Shown here in pieces: positions 53,255-61,970 of a DNA stretch of 64,000 bases. The position numbers and the translations under genes are program-made. Source of the stretch: Salinispirillum sp049115955. Its GTDB lineage: Bacteria; Pseudomonadota; Gammaproteobacteria; Pseudomonadales; Natronospirillaceae. The stretch lies in contig JAGDZJ010000017.1 in assembly GCA_049115955.1 (NCBI GenBank), positions 1 through 64,000 on the forward strand. The letters run 5' to 3'. The notes under the pieces are model-generated. The model was not told the origin of the DNA and made no database searches. It worked only from the letters and a program-made list of their open reading frames with translations. How positions within the stretch are numbered: position 1 is the stretch's first letter; each line of letters starts with the position of its first letter.

Positions 53255-54196
53255 ATGACCCCCACCGTTCGCGCGCACCTTGCTTTGTTATTGGCCATGG
53301 CTATCTGGGGCAGTTCGTTCATTGCCTTAAAAGTAGCTGTCGGCGCCCTGCACCCGATGCAGGTGATCTTTTTACGCATGCTGATCGGTAGTATGGCGTT
53401 TCTGCTGATTTTGCCTTTGTGGCGCGGCGGATTGCGTTATCAAAAGGGTGACTGGAAATGGCTGTTGGGCATGGCGGCGTTTGAACCTTGCCTCTATTTC
53501 ATTTTCGAAGCCATGGCCTTGCAATACACCACAGCCAGCCAAGCCGGTATGATCACCAGCATGTTGCCTTTAATGGTCGCAGCGGGCGCTTGGTTCTTCC
53601 TACGTGAGCAGATCAGTCGCTATCAGTGGGGTGGTTTCTTGATCGCTGTGGCGGGTGTATTCTGGATGTCGTGGAACAGTGACGTAAGCGAATCGGCACC
53701 AAACCCGGCACTGGGCAATTTTCTCGAATTTATGGCGATGGCCAGTGCGGTAGGATACACATTATTGGTGAAGAAGCTGACCAGCGGCTATCGCCCGCTG
53801 TTTTTGACCGCCCTGCAAACCTTTATTGGCGCGGCGTTTTTCTTCCCGTTGGCGATGAGCCAACCTTGGCCTGAAACCATAGCATGGAGCCTGTGGGGCA
53901 CTCTGTTCTATCTGGGCATCATTGTTACGCTGGGCGCTTATGGCTTGTACAACTACGCACTGAGCCAGATATCTGCGACGACGACCGCAGGCTACACCAA
54001 CTTACTGCCGGTGTTTACCCTGTTCTTCGCAATGATTTTGTTGCAAGAAACCATGAACCTGCAGCAATGGCTGGCGATTGGTTTGGTGTTCGCCGGTGTA
54101 TTGATCAGTCAGCGCCGCTTGCCGACGCTGCCTTTGGTGGTCGCGAGTGAGGTCGCTGCTGAAATTGCACCGAAAGGACCGGCACAACCTCAGTAG
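53255..54196 (+). CDS. DMT-superfamily EamA transporter
   Basis: 313 residues, ten membrane helices in two EamA repeats: LLAMAIWGSSFIALKVAVG opens the first and VGYTLLVKKLTSGY the second, with the typical QYTTASQAGMITSMLPL stretch. Such proteins export amino acids or other metabolites; the substrate cannot be told. An AGCAGCC-type weak ribosome binding site precedes the ATG. It is convergent with the pirin gene, with 24 bases between the stops. Confidence 0.88.
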   Translation: MTPTVRAHLALLLAMAIWGSSFIALKVAVGALHPMQVIFLRMLIGSMAFLLILPLWRGGLRYQKGDWKWLLGMAAFEPCLYFIFEAMALQYTTASQAGMITSMLPLMVAAGAWFFLREQISRYQWGGFLIAVAGVFWMSWNSDVSESAPNPALGNFLEFMAMASAVGYTLLVKKLTSGYRPLFLTALQTFIGAAFFFPLAMSQPWPETIAWSLWGTLFYLGIIVTLGAYGLYNYALSQISATTTAGYTNLLPVFTLFFAMILLQETMNLQQWLAIGLVFAGVLISQRRLPTLPLVVASEVAAEIAPKGPAQPQ

Positions 54197-54220
54197 CAAC
54201 GGCGCATATCGTCACTCTTC

Positions 54221-55114
54221 TTAGGAGTGCTCACTTTTAGAATGCTCTTCCGGGTGAGGAATCCGTTCGCTGTCGCCCGGCACCGGCGGAAAACGCCGCT
54301 GCGCTATCCAGTCGGCACGCGCTGCGGCCAGCAGCGCTCGATCACTGGCGACAAAATTCCAATCAAAGTGACGGTCTTCCGGAAAGGGTTCACCACCCAA
54401 ACACACAAAGCGCACACCGGCGTCCGCCGACACATTAGGTTGCGGTAAACCGCGCACCGGAGGAATCACGAGCAGCTCACCGGCCGCCACAACTTCGGTA
54501 CGGCCGCCAAAGCTGACCGTCATACGCCCTTCCACCACATAGATGCCACAGGACCAGATGCCCGGATAGGGCCAATCCCATTCATCCGACGCCTCGGTTA
54601 AACCCTCAACAAAGAACGTCGGCCAGTTGATGCGCAACGGTGAGTGCTCTTCCAGCCAATGCCCGACCACGACTTTCCACTGAATGCCATCACGCGAGAA
54701 GGTCGGCAAAGCATCGGCGGGTAAATGCTGAAACTCGGCGGGGTCTTGCTCGTGCTCGACACTCTGTGCCACCCAGCACTGCAAACCGTGCAAAGGTTGA
54801 GGTCGGTCTGGCGGCGTGCGCTCGGAGTGCGTGACGCCGGAGCCTGCCGTCATCCAGTTGAGCTCACCGGCTCGAATTGGTTGTTCAGTACCGATGCTGT
54901 CACGATGCATAATTTCGCCGCTGAACAACCACGTCAGCGTGTGCAACCCGATATGAGGATGCGGTGCGACTTGCATATGCGTCGGTTCGACCGGCCCGAA
55001 ATGGTCAATAAATACGAATGGACCGACCGCACGACAAGTGCGATGCGGCAACACGCGCAGTAAAGGAATCCCCCCCAACTCGGCGGATCGCCCGATGACT
55101 TTTAAAACATCCAT
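54221..55114 (-). CDS. pirin family protein
   Basis: 297 residues from the ATG at 55114, which has GGAG five bases upstream; a GTG two codons earlier is possible. Bicupin fold. The metal ligands of the N-terminal cupin are in APHPHIGLHTLTW and, after GEIMHRDS, in GVTHSE. Bacterial pirins include quercetinase-like dioxygenases and proteins binding metabolic enzymes; which applies here is unknown. Monocistronic on the minus strand. Confidence 0.88.
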   Translation of the reverse strand: MDVLKVIGRSAELGGIPLLRVLPHRTCRAVGPFVFIDHFGPVEPTHMQVAPHPHIGLHTLTWLFSGEIMHRDSIGTEQPIRAGELNWMTAGSGVTHSERTPPDRPQPLHGLQCWVAQSVEHEQDPAEFQHLPADALPTFSRDGIQWKVVVGHWLEEHSPLRINWPTFFVEGLTEASDEWDWPYPGIWSCGIYVVEGRMTVSFGGRTEVVAAGELLVIPPVRGLPQPNVSADAGVRFVCLGGEPFPEDRHFDWNFVASDRALLAAARADWIAQRRFPPVPGDSERIPHPEEHSKSEHS

Positions 55115-55345
55115 GACCACTCCATCTGTTTCATCAGACTACGGCAATGCAGGCAAGACAGACTACAACCCACCCGACGACTCTACCGAACCTGATGGCT
55201 TCTGTCCTGTTACAGATCAATTAAATTGCTGTCTCAGCCGCGCAATGCGAATTATTCAGAGTTTACCTAAGCACTCATGATAAACTGCGCCTGCCTTACC
55301 TGCACTATATACACACCATTTGATTCGCCACCGGGAGAGCCCTCT

Positions 55346-56290
55346 GTGACGTTGCTCGACAACCTGTTGTTTTCGCTGTCTACCACACTGCCTATTTTAC
55401 TCTGGTTAGCGGGCGGCCACGCCTTAAAGCGCACCAACCGTCTCAGTGACGCCTTTATTCATGACGCCAACCGACTGGTGTTCACCTGGTGCCTACCGAC
55501 CCTGCTGTTTCTCAATACGGCGCGATCGTCCATTGTCGACAGCTGGCAAGGTGATTTGATCGGCTACGCCGCGATCTTCACCTTGGCGACCATTGTCCTA
55601 TTGTGGTGGATCACTCCCCTGTTTACTTCCGACCGCTCACGGCGTGGCGTGTTCGTGCAAGGGGCCTATCGCGGCAATATGGGCATCATCGGTTTGGCTA
55701 TGGTGGTTAACGCCTTTGGACAAGAAGTGATCCCACTGGCGTCACTCTACCTCGCGTTTATTACGCTTATATATAATTTGGCCGCCATTGTAGTACTGCA
55801 AGCCGGTCAAACGCGTTTGTCGCCCGTCAAATTGGTGACGCAGTTGTTCCGCAATCCGCTGATCATCGGCGTGCTGCTGGGGCTGGCCTGGTCGATCTCC
55901 GGGTGGTCGTTGCCTGGTTTGGCCAACTCAACCTTGCAAGGCCTTGCAGACCTCACCCTGCCAGTTGCTCTGATCTGTGTCGGCGCGAGCTTGCAGTTTC
56001 AGAGCCTGCGCAATAACCGTTATTTGGTGATGGTCGCCAGCGGATTCAAGTTAATTGTTATCCCGGTGTTGGCAGTGGGCATTGCCTACCTGTTGGGTTT
56101 CCGAGCGGAAGCCTTAGGCATTCTCTTTTTGATGATGGCATCACCGACCGCAGCGGCCAGTTTTGTTATGGCTCGCGCCATGACGCCGTGGGGCGAATTG
56201 GCGGCGGAGATTATCGTGGTGACCACCTTTTTCTCCCTGTTGACCACCACAATGGGCCTGTTCTTACTGCGCAGCCTTGGCTGGGTGTAA
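55346..56290 (+). CDS. AEC family transporter
   Basis: 314 residues from the GTG at 55346, preceded by GGGAGAG; an in-frame ATG at 55277 would add a Cys-rich stretch not expected in the family. Ten membrane helices in two five-helix halves; the QGAYRGNMGIIGLAMV segment and the LMMASPTAAASFVMARAM segment with its discontinuous helix are characteristic. AEC permeases export or import small carboxylates or auxin-like molecules; the substrate is unknown. Convergent with the sulfur-oxidation operon. Confidence 0.87.
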   Translation: MTLLDNLLFSLSTTLPILLWLAGGHALKRTNRLSDAFIHDANRLVFTWCLPTLLFLNTARSSIVDSWQGDLIGYAAIFTLATIVLLWWITPLFTSDRSRRGVFVQGAYRGNMGIIGLAMVVNAFGQEVIPLASLYLAFITLIYNLAAIVVLQAGQTRLSPVKLVTQLFRNPLIIGVLLGLAWSISGWSLPGLANSTLQGLADLTLPVALICVGASLQFQSLRNNRYLVMVASGFKLIVIPVLAVGIAYLLGFRAEALGILFLMMASPTAAASFVMARAMTPWGELAAEIIVVTTFFSLLTTTMGLFLLRSLGWV

Positions 56291-56321
56291 CCGCTTTACC
56301 TATGCTTGGCTCAGCGCTGAA

Positions 56322-57089
56322 TCAATTGACGCGCAGATCAACCTGCTCGGCAAGACGCTCGCCTGAGTCTTCCAGCCACACGAATTCGGCTTGACCGGAC
56401 TTTTGCGGCGCTAAAAAGAAGCGCACATAGGGATTAGCCGACACCGCGGTGTGCATGCGCACTTCAAACGCGGTTTCGCCACCAACGGTTACGGTTAAAG
56501 AGTCCACCAACCGCCGTGGCAGAATTGAGCCTGCGGGCCCTTCGCGCAGTCCGGTTTCCATCGGATGTGTTACTAAAGTGCGCACTTCACCAGGTCGGCC
56601 CGCATTGAAAGAACGGGGCACCGCTACGCGGCCTTGGCTGAGACGCACGGTTGAGTTGTCTTCAGCCGTTGTCAAACAACCACCCACGGTCACGCGTACA
56701 TCACGACTGGTTACCCAAACCTCGCCCGTGTTACTGCGCGCCACGGCCCAGATGGTTTGACTTTCGTTGATCCGAATGCGGCTGGAAATTTCAGCCGAGC
56801 CCATCTTAGGCGTCAGGAAGAAATCGACCACCTCAGCATTGGGGTTACCTTCCGCAAAAATTTGAATACTTTGCACATACTGGTCGGCCCGCATAGGACT
56901 ATCAACCTTTACCGTCATAGGCACGGCAGAACCGTCTTCCGACACCAAGGGCAACTCTAAAGTGATGCCTTGCGCTTTCGGCGTTGCGTCACCCACCGCC
57001 GCACGCACAGCATCAAAACGCTGCCAATCGGCCAACGCTGGCAGGGTCAGGAGAGACAATGACAAAAGAACACACACACGAAACAACAT
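56322..57089 (-). CDS. fused SoxYZ-type thiosulfate carrier protein
   Basis: 255 residues with a Sec signal peptide (1-20). The first half is SoxY-like and ends with VRVTVGGCLTT, where C138 corresponds to the SoxY cysteine that carries the sulfur substrate, although the canonical C-terminal GGCGG is reduced to GGC. The second half is SoxZ-like (HPMETGLREGP, then AEFVWLEDSGE). Normal Sox systems have these as two proteins; fused versions occur near quinoprotein dehydrogenases and sulfide oxidation genes. Last gene of the sulfur operon, 124 bases after the permease and separated from it by the hairpin repeat. Confidence 0.82.
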   Translation of the reverse strand: MLFRVCVLLSLSLLTLPALADWQRFDAVRAAVGDATPKAQGITLELPLVSEDGSAVPMTVKVDSPMRADQYVQSIQIFAEGNPNAEVVDFFLTPKMGSAEISSRIRINESQTIWAVARSNTGEVWVTSRDVRVTVGGCLTTAEDNSTVRLSQGRVAVPRSFNAGRPGEVRTLVTHPMETGLREGPAGSILPRRLVDSLTVTVGGETAFEVRMHTAVSANPYVRFFLAPQKSGQAEFVWLEDSGERLAEQVDLRVN

Positions 57090-57113
57090 GTTTTTTACAC
57101 CTTTAACGGGCTC

Positions 57114-57259
57114 AAAGGGAGCATTTAAAACCCTCGGAGGCGAAAAGCTGGCGAGGCAAAAAGGGCCGAAAACGCGCAGTTTACTGATAGTAAATGAGCA
57201 TTTGAGGCCATTTTTAACAACGCCAGATTGAGAAAAAGGGGGTTTTAGATGCTCTCTTT
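57114..57259. repeat. dispersed hairpin repeat, copy 2 (long form)
   Basis: Terminal arms of 20 bases (57114-57133 and 57240-57259) are complementary at 18 positions, the rest being G-U compatible in RNA. Inside lie CTGGCG (57148-57153) / CGCCAG (57221-57226), an AAAAAGGGCC-type pair, and a TTTACT/AGTAAA head. Arms differ in sequence from copy 1 but stay self-complementary. The right half overlaps the 3' end of the YeeE/YedE gene and encodes its last residues. Confidence 0.75.
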
Positions 57260-58275
57260 AGGCCGATCCAAGCCCCCAATAAAATCCCGCCGACAGCAAC
57301 AAAGGACGTCAGCGCCAAGGTTGAAAATCCGGTTAACCCTTGGCCAATACTGCACCCTAAAGACAATACGCCGCCAATCCCCATCAGGATTCCTCCCAAC
57401 ACAGAGCGCTGCATATGTTGTGGTGACGAGAACGTCTCCCACTGAAAGCGACCGCCAAGCAGCGCCATAACGAAGCTACCCACAATCACCCCGCCCACGA
57501 CAGCAATACTGAACGTTGGCGCCATACCGGTAGCTATCATCAAGTACTGAACACTATCACCAATGGGAGCAATGAACGTTAGTGACGCTAAGCGTACTGG
57601 CGTAAAAATGTCGTTACCCAGCACGCCCGTCACCCACCAACCGGCCGCGACCAAGAGCCCCATCACCACGCCACCGGTTAGATCCGGACGTGACGCCACA
57701 AAGGCTTTGTTGCGTAACGCCCAGAACGCCAGAAGGCCAGATAAGACGGCGGTACACAGCCACAGTGCCAGCTTAGGATCTACGTTGGCTTGGGTTAGCA
57801 TGCCCGGCAAACTGCGTGCCGGAAGCCGAACGGTGCTGATACCTTCCAGCCACAGGCGGATCGGGGCGAGTACCCCGGACATCGTCATATAAGCGGCGAT
57901 ACCCAAACACAGTAAGACCACGAAGGAGCGCAGATTGCCTTGACCAAGCAGCACCAAAGAGCGCGCCCCGCAGCCATTTGCCAGTACCATGCCATATCCA
58001 AACAGAGCACCACCGAGCGGCACCAGCAGCCACGACATGGACGGCTGCAAATACAGCGCCCGGTCGAGGCTGAGGTCTGTCACCAAGGTGAGCAGCTGGC
58101 TCGCCAGCAACGCCACAGCCATGGCCAACGCAAAGGCCCGCAACTTACGGCCATCGCCCTGCACCCATGCGTGTTGCAGGCCACGCATCAGGCAAAAGCC
58201 TGTACGCTGACCCACGCCGCCCATCAGCAAGCCGATCAAACCACCACCCAATAACACCAGCTCTGTGTTGCTCAT
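57214..58275 (-). CDS. YeeE/YedE family sulfur-compound permease
   Basis: 353 residues, about ten membrane helices. It has the family's paired GxGC motifs: LANGCGARSLVLLGQGN in the first half and SLGCSIGQGLTGFSTLA in the second, whose cysteines handle thiosulfate in the related YeeE (TsuA). It likely moves thiosulfate or another sulfur compound between periplasm and cytoplasm. The final residues (KTPFFSIWRC) are encoded by the inserted hairpin repeat and look unrelated to the family. Third gene of the sulfur operon. Confidence 0.88.
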   Translation of the reverse strand: MSNTELVLLGGGLIGLLMGGVGQRTGFCLMRGLQHAWVQGDGRKLRAFALAMAVALLASQLLTLVTDLSLDRALYLQPSMSWLLVPLGGALFGYGMVLANGCGARSLVLLGQGNLRSFVVLLCLGIAAYMTMSGVLAPIRLWLEGISTVRLPARSLPGMLTQANVDPKLALWLCTAVLSGLLAFWALRNKAFVASRPDLTGGVVMGLLVAAGWWVTGVLGNDIFTPVRLASLTFIAPIGDSVQYLMIATGMAPTFSIAVVGGVIVGSFVMALLGGRFQWETFSSPQHMQRSVLGGILMGIGGVLSLGCSIGQGLTGFSTLALTSFVAVGGILLGAWIGLKRASKTPFFSIWRC

Positions 58276-58304
58276 GCTCTACTACTCAATTTCACATGCA
58301 AATA

Positions 58305-58349
58305 AAGGTCACCTAAAAACCTCAGAGGCGAAAAGATGCTCCCTTTAGG
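58305..58349. repeat. dispersed hairpin repeat, copy 3 (internally deleted)
   Basis: AAAGGTCACCTAAAAACC followed by TCAGAGGCGAAAAG matches the left end of the family. It jumps directly to ATGCTCCCTTTAGG, which matches the right end of copy 2. The whole middle is missing. It lies between the YeeE/YedE gene and the flavoprotein gene. Confidence 0.6.
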
Positions 58350-59667
58350 CGTTAGTGCCCCACGCATCGTTACAAATCGCATTATACCAACTGTGCGCAT
58401 ACTGCGCTTCCGCGCGCCGCACGCTGCGATCCGCCTGACGCGGGCTCAAACCGCCCGATTCCGGCACCTGCTGAATGTTGCCTTCGGCGTTCAGATTGTA
58501 AACACCGGCTACGGAAACTCCGTAGTCTGGCGCAATCAAGCTGTAACAGGTGTTGGTGAAATACGGGTTTGGCGCATCACGGCTGTCGAGCGAAGCCACG
58601 ATAGCGGCCGCCGCGACTTTCGCCTGTGAATTGGCGCAAAAACCTGACTTCGGCATCGGCGCTGCAACCGTTGCGTCACCCACTACATAGATGTCTGCCG
58701 CCAGTTGCGATTCAAAGGTCTTCGCTTTTACTGGCACCCAGCCACTGCTGTCGCTGACGCCGGCACGGTCGGCAATCCAACCCGCTTTTTGCGCTGGAAT
58801 CACGTTCAGCACCGCCGCTTGATGGCGTGTACCGAATTCGGTTTCTACTTCACGGCGTGCGGCATCAACGCGTGTTACACGTCCGTCGTTTGACAAGCCA
58901 ACCCACTCAATGCGGTCGCCGTACAACGTGCTCCACGCATCAGTGAACAAACCTTGCTTCGAGAACGCATCCTTCGGATCCAAAATCAGGATCTTTGAAT
59001 TCGGCTTATGCTGCGAGAAATAATGCGCCACCATACTGGCCCGCTCGTACGGCCCAGGAGGGCAGCGGTATGGGTTCGGTGGGGCGACCATCACAAACAA
59101 GCCGCCGTCTTCCATGCTTTCCAATTGGCGCTTTAGAATCTGCGTTTGTGAACCGGCTTTCCACGCATGCGGTGCGAGTTCCGCCGCCGCTTCGTCGTAA
59201 CCTTCAATGGCGTCCCAACGCATATCGATACCGGGTGACATCACCAAACGGTCGTATTGCAGTGTGTTGCCGTTTGCCAGGCTGACCGTGTGGTTCACGG
59301 CGTCAATGTCTTCTGCCAGCGTGTGAATCACGCGTACACCGTACACATTGCGCAGCTCGTCGTAGCCGTGGCCGATTTCTTCAAATTGGCGCACACCACC
59401 CAGGTACAGGTTGCTGAAAGGGCAGGTATAGAATGTACGCGCGGGTTCAACCAAGGTGACATCAATATTGGGGTTGCCGCGCTTGATGTATTTCGCGGCT
59501 GTGGCACCACCGAAACCGCCCCCGATGACGACCACTCGGCCATCAACTTGACGACGGCTACCAATGGTCGCGCAGGCGCTCATGGTGGTCAGTGCGCCGA
59601 CGGCACCCACCCCTTTGATAAGAGTACGACGGGAAACACCCTGCTTGCTCAAATTCTTGTCAGTCAT
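58345..59667 (-). CDS. fccB: flavocytochrome c-type sulfide dehydrogenase, flavoprotein subunit
   Basis: 440 residues. A Tat signal (SRRTLIKGVGAVGAL) exports the folded flavoprotein to the periplasm. VVVIGGGFGGATAAKYIKRG binds FAD, and the redox site includes the Cys of RTFYTCPFSNLYLGG, where FAD is covalently or disulfide-linked in known FccB. The C-terminal dimer region contains NTCYSLIAPDYG with the second active-site Cys. It should oxidise sulfide to sulfur and pass electrons to the cytochrome encoded just before it (14 bases upstream). Confidence 0.92.
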   Translation of the reverse strand: MTDKNLSKQGVSRRTLIKGVGAVGALTTMSACATIGSRRQVDGRVVVIGGGFGGATAAKYIKRGNPNIDVTLVEPARTFYTCPFSNLYLGGVRQFEEIGHGYDELRNVYGVRVIHTLAEDIDAVNHTVSLANGNTLQYDRLVMSPGIDMRWDAIEGYDEAAAELAPHAWKAGSQTQILKRQLESMEDGGLFVMVAPPNPYRCPPGPYERASMVAHYFSQHKPNSKILILDPKDAFSKQGLFTDAWSTLYGDRIEWVGLSNDGRVTRVDAARREVETEFGTRHQAAVLNVIPAQKAGWIADRAGVSDSSGWVPVKAKTFESQLAADIYVVGDATVAAPMPKSGFCANSQAKVAAAAIVASLDSRDAPNPYFTNTCYSLIAPDYGVSVAGVYNLNAEGNIQQVPESGGLSPRQADRSVRRAEAQYAHSWYNAICNDAWGTNA

Positions 59668-59681
59668 GTGATGTCTCCTTA

Positions 59682-59999
59682 TCAGTTGCCAACGCTGGCA
59701 AAGTAACGGGCAATTTCAGCGAGTTCTTCATCGGTGAAACCCTTGGCAATACGACCCATCACCGTGGATGGAATACGGTCGTACTTGAAATTCAGCAACT
59801 GAGTTTCCAGAGTTTGTGCCGGGCGACTAGGCAAGCCACTTAAGCGACCGTCGGTACCATGACATCCGGCACACCCGCCGGCCAAAACGGAAGACTGCAA
59901 CTGCGCAGCCGTTAGCGCTTGCTCCTCAGCCGCCACCGTCCCGGCAATCAGAGCGCTCGATATAACGAGGGCCCCCAATGTTGTTTTTATCATTCTCAT
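59682..59999 (-). CDS. fccA: monohaem cytochrome c (sulfide dehydrogenase partner)
   Basis: 105 residues: Sec signal peptide (about 1-24) and one class I cytochrome c domain with the haem site CAGCHG and a distal Met in the STVMGRIAKGF segment near the end. FccA subunits may have one or two haems; this one has one. First gene of the operon fccA-fccB-yeeE/yedE-soxYZ. It receives electrons from FccB in the periplasm. Confidence 0.88.
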   Translation of the reverse strand: MRMIKTTLGALVISSALIAGTVAAEEQALTAAQLQSSVLAGGCAGCHGTDGRLSGLPSRPAQTLETQLLNFKYDRIPSTVMGRIAKGFTDEELAEIARYFASVGN

Positions 60000-60069
60000 G
60001 CTTACGTTCCTGTTAGCGAAAGTAGGGAACGGAGCTCCCGCATCTGCGATTACTCCAACTCAGCCTCAT

Positions 60070-60099
60070 AATATAGACTGCTGCGTGACAACCGTCTAA
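60070..60099 (-). promoter_or_regulatory. possible promoter of the sulfur-oxidation operon
   Basis: Minus strand: TTAGAC (60099-60094), 18-base spacer, TATATT (60075-60070), leaving a leader of about 65 bases before fccA. Moderate match only. Confidence 0.4.
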
Positions 60100-60142
60100 T
60101 CACAATAAAGCATATACTTATCAAGGACTTTCTAAGCCAACC

Positions 60143-61879
60143 CTAAGCAAGGGCAGACAAGGCATCCTCACCTTCTGCTCTCTGCAACGCTGCATTGCAT
60201 CCTGCCGCCACGGCATCCAATGCAGTGCGTACAATATCGCTACCCGTTGCGCAGCCCCAGAAGGTATCGTCCCCCATCGTCAGCGCTACAAAGGCCACAG
60301 CATCGGCGTCTTTATCGTGACCCAAACTGTGTTCAGCGTAGTCATCGACCTCCAGTTTCAGACCGCAATGGCTGTTGACGGCGTTGACCCACGCCGCCAA
60401 TGGCCCCTGTCCTTGCCCCACCCAAGTTTGCACTTGACCACGAAAGCGCACTTCCACCGCTAACTGGTCTTTGCCGTCACGCGCTGCATTCAAGCGATAG
60501 CTTTCAATTTCAAGTGGCATTTGGCGGCAGTATTGCTCGTTGAATGCCGCTTCTATCCAGTCCGTACGGATCTCTTTTGACGAACGCTCGGACTCCTGCT
60601 GCACAACCTGACTGAACGCCACCTGCAGCGCGCGCGGCAACCGGAACCCGGTTTGCTGCTCCAGCAAATAAGCCACACCGCCTTTGCCCGACTGCGAATT
60701 CACGCGAATCACCGCTTCATAATTACGCCCCAAATCGGCGGGATCAATCGGCAGATAGGCCACTTCCCAAGGGTCATCGGCTTGGCGGGCATCCAAACAT
60801 TTCTTGATCGCGTCCTGATGACTGCCTGAGAACGCGGTGTACACCAGTTCGCCAATGTACGGATGACGCGGATGCACGGGCAAGTTGTTGCATTCGGTAT
60901 AGACCTGTTCGATGCGCTCCACATCGGCCAAGTACAATTCAGGGTCGACGCCACGCGAATACAGATTCATCGCCATAGTGAAGATGTCCATATTACCGGT
61001 GCGTTCGCCGTTACCCAGCAAGGTACCCTCAACGCGATCGGCACCGGCCATGACGGCCAATTCCGACGCCGCAATACCGGTGCCTCGGTCATTGTGGGTG
61101 TGCACGCTCAGCACTACGGCTTCGCGATAGGCCAGAGCGCGGTGCACGCGCTCTACTTGGTCCGCAAACACATTGGGTGTACTCATTTCGACGGTAGCAG
61201 GCAAGTTAATGATCGCTTTGGCGTTGGCTTTGGGTTGCCACACATCCAACACCGCGTTGCACACCGATATGGCGTATTCCATCTCGGTACCGGTGAAGCT
61301 TTCGGGCGAATACTGAAAACGCCACTGGGTGTCTGGATATTGCGTCGCGTAGTTTTTCACCCAGCGCGCGCCTTGGCGCGCCAAGTTCCGAATGGCGTTC
61401 ATGTCCTGGCGAAAAACTTGCTCGCGTTGCACGCGCGACGTGGAGTTGTACACATGCACGATGGCCTTTTTTACCCCTTTCAATGCTTCGTACGTACGGG
61501 CTATTAACGGTTCACGCGCTTGCACCAACACCTGAATGGTCACATCGTCGGGGATACGATTTTCTTCGATCAGTTTGCGACAGAAGTCGAACTCGGTTTG
61601 CGACGCCGACGGGAAGCCGATCTCAATTTCTTTGAAACCCATGTCCACCAGCAATTCAAACATGGTGACTTTTTGTGGCACGGTCATCGGGTCAACCAAG
61701 GCTTGGTTGCCATCGCGCAGGTCGACGCTGCACCAAATAGGCGCTTGCGTGATCACGCTGTCAGGCCAAGTACGGTCAGGCAGTGCGGGGGCGTCGTAGG
61801 CGACGTATTTGCGGTGGTCGAACGAGGAATGATTGCTTTTGGGGGTAACGTGCTTTGAAGTATTAGTCGATGTGCTCAT
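60143..61879 (-). CDS. leuA: 2-isopropylmalate synthase
   Basis: First committed step of leucine synthesis: condenses acetyl-CoA with 2-oxoisovalerate. 578 residues, the longer LeuA type. The TIM barrel opens with WCSVDLRDGNQALVDPM, and the metal-binding HxH is in VHTHNDRGTGIAASE. The C-terminal regulatory (LeuA dimer) domain from about residue 430 binds leucine for feedback inhibition. Upstream lies a leucine-rich leader peptide and alternative hairpins, so transcription or translation is probably also controlled by leucyl-tRNA supply. Monocistronic; leuBCD are not in the window. Confidence 0.95.
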   Translation of the reverse strand: MSTSTNTSKHVTPKSNHSSFDHRKYVAYDAPALPDRTWPDSVITQAPIWCSVDLRDGNQALVDPMTVPQKVTMFELLVDMGFKEIEIGFPSASQTEFDFCRKLIEENRIPDDVTIQVLVQAREPLIARTYEALKGVKKAIVHVYNSTSRVQREQVFRQDMNAIRNLARQGARWVKNYATQYPDTQWRFQYSPESFTGTEMEYAISVCNAVLDVWQPKANAKAIINLPATVEMSTPNVFADQVERVHRALAYREAVVLSVHTHNDRGTGIAASELAVMAGADRVEGTLLGNGERTGNMDIFTMAMNLYSRGVDPELYLADVERIEQVYTECNNLPVHPRHPYIGELVYTAFSGSHQDAIKKCLDARQADDPWEVAYLPIDPADLGRNYEAVIRVNSQSGKGGVAYLLEQQTGFRLPRALQVAFSQVVQQESERSSKEIRTDWIEAAFNEQYCRQMPLEIESYRLNAARDGKDQLAVEVRFRGQVQTWVGQGQGPLAAWVNAVNSHCGLKLEVDDYAEHSLGHDKDADAVAFVALTMGDDTFWGCATGSDIVRTALDAVAAGCNAALQRAEGEDALSALA

Positions 61880-61970
61880 GGCTCAGTCTGCTCTCTTTAA
61901 GGTTTGGATATTCAAGTGCTTGGCGGCAAGAGATGAGGTGACTGAGCACCGCCAAAAACGCACGGCTCAG
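61880..61970 (-). promoter_or_regulatory. leu attenuator region with competing hairpins
   Basis: In the mRNA, GCTCAGTC (61947-61940) can pair either with CTGAGC at the leader stop codon (61970-61965) or perfectly, over 8 bases, with GACTGAGC (61888-61881) one base before the leuA ATG. A further stem TTGGCGG (61955-61949) / CCGCCAA (61926-61920) is incompatible with the first pairing. Ribosome position on the leader peptide could therefore choose between open and closed leuA starts. No classical T-run terminator is evident, so translational control may dominate. Confidence 0.55.
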
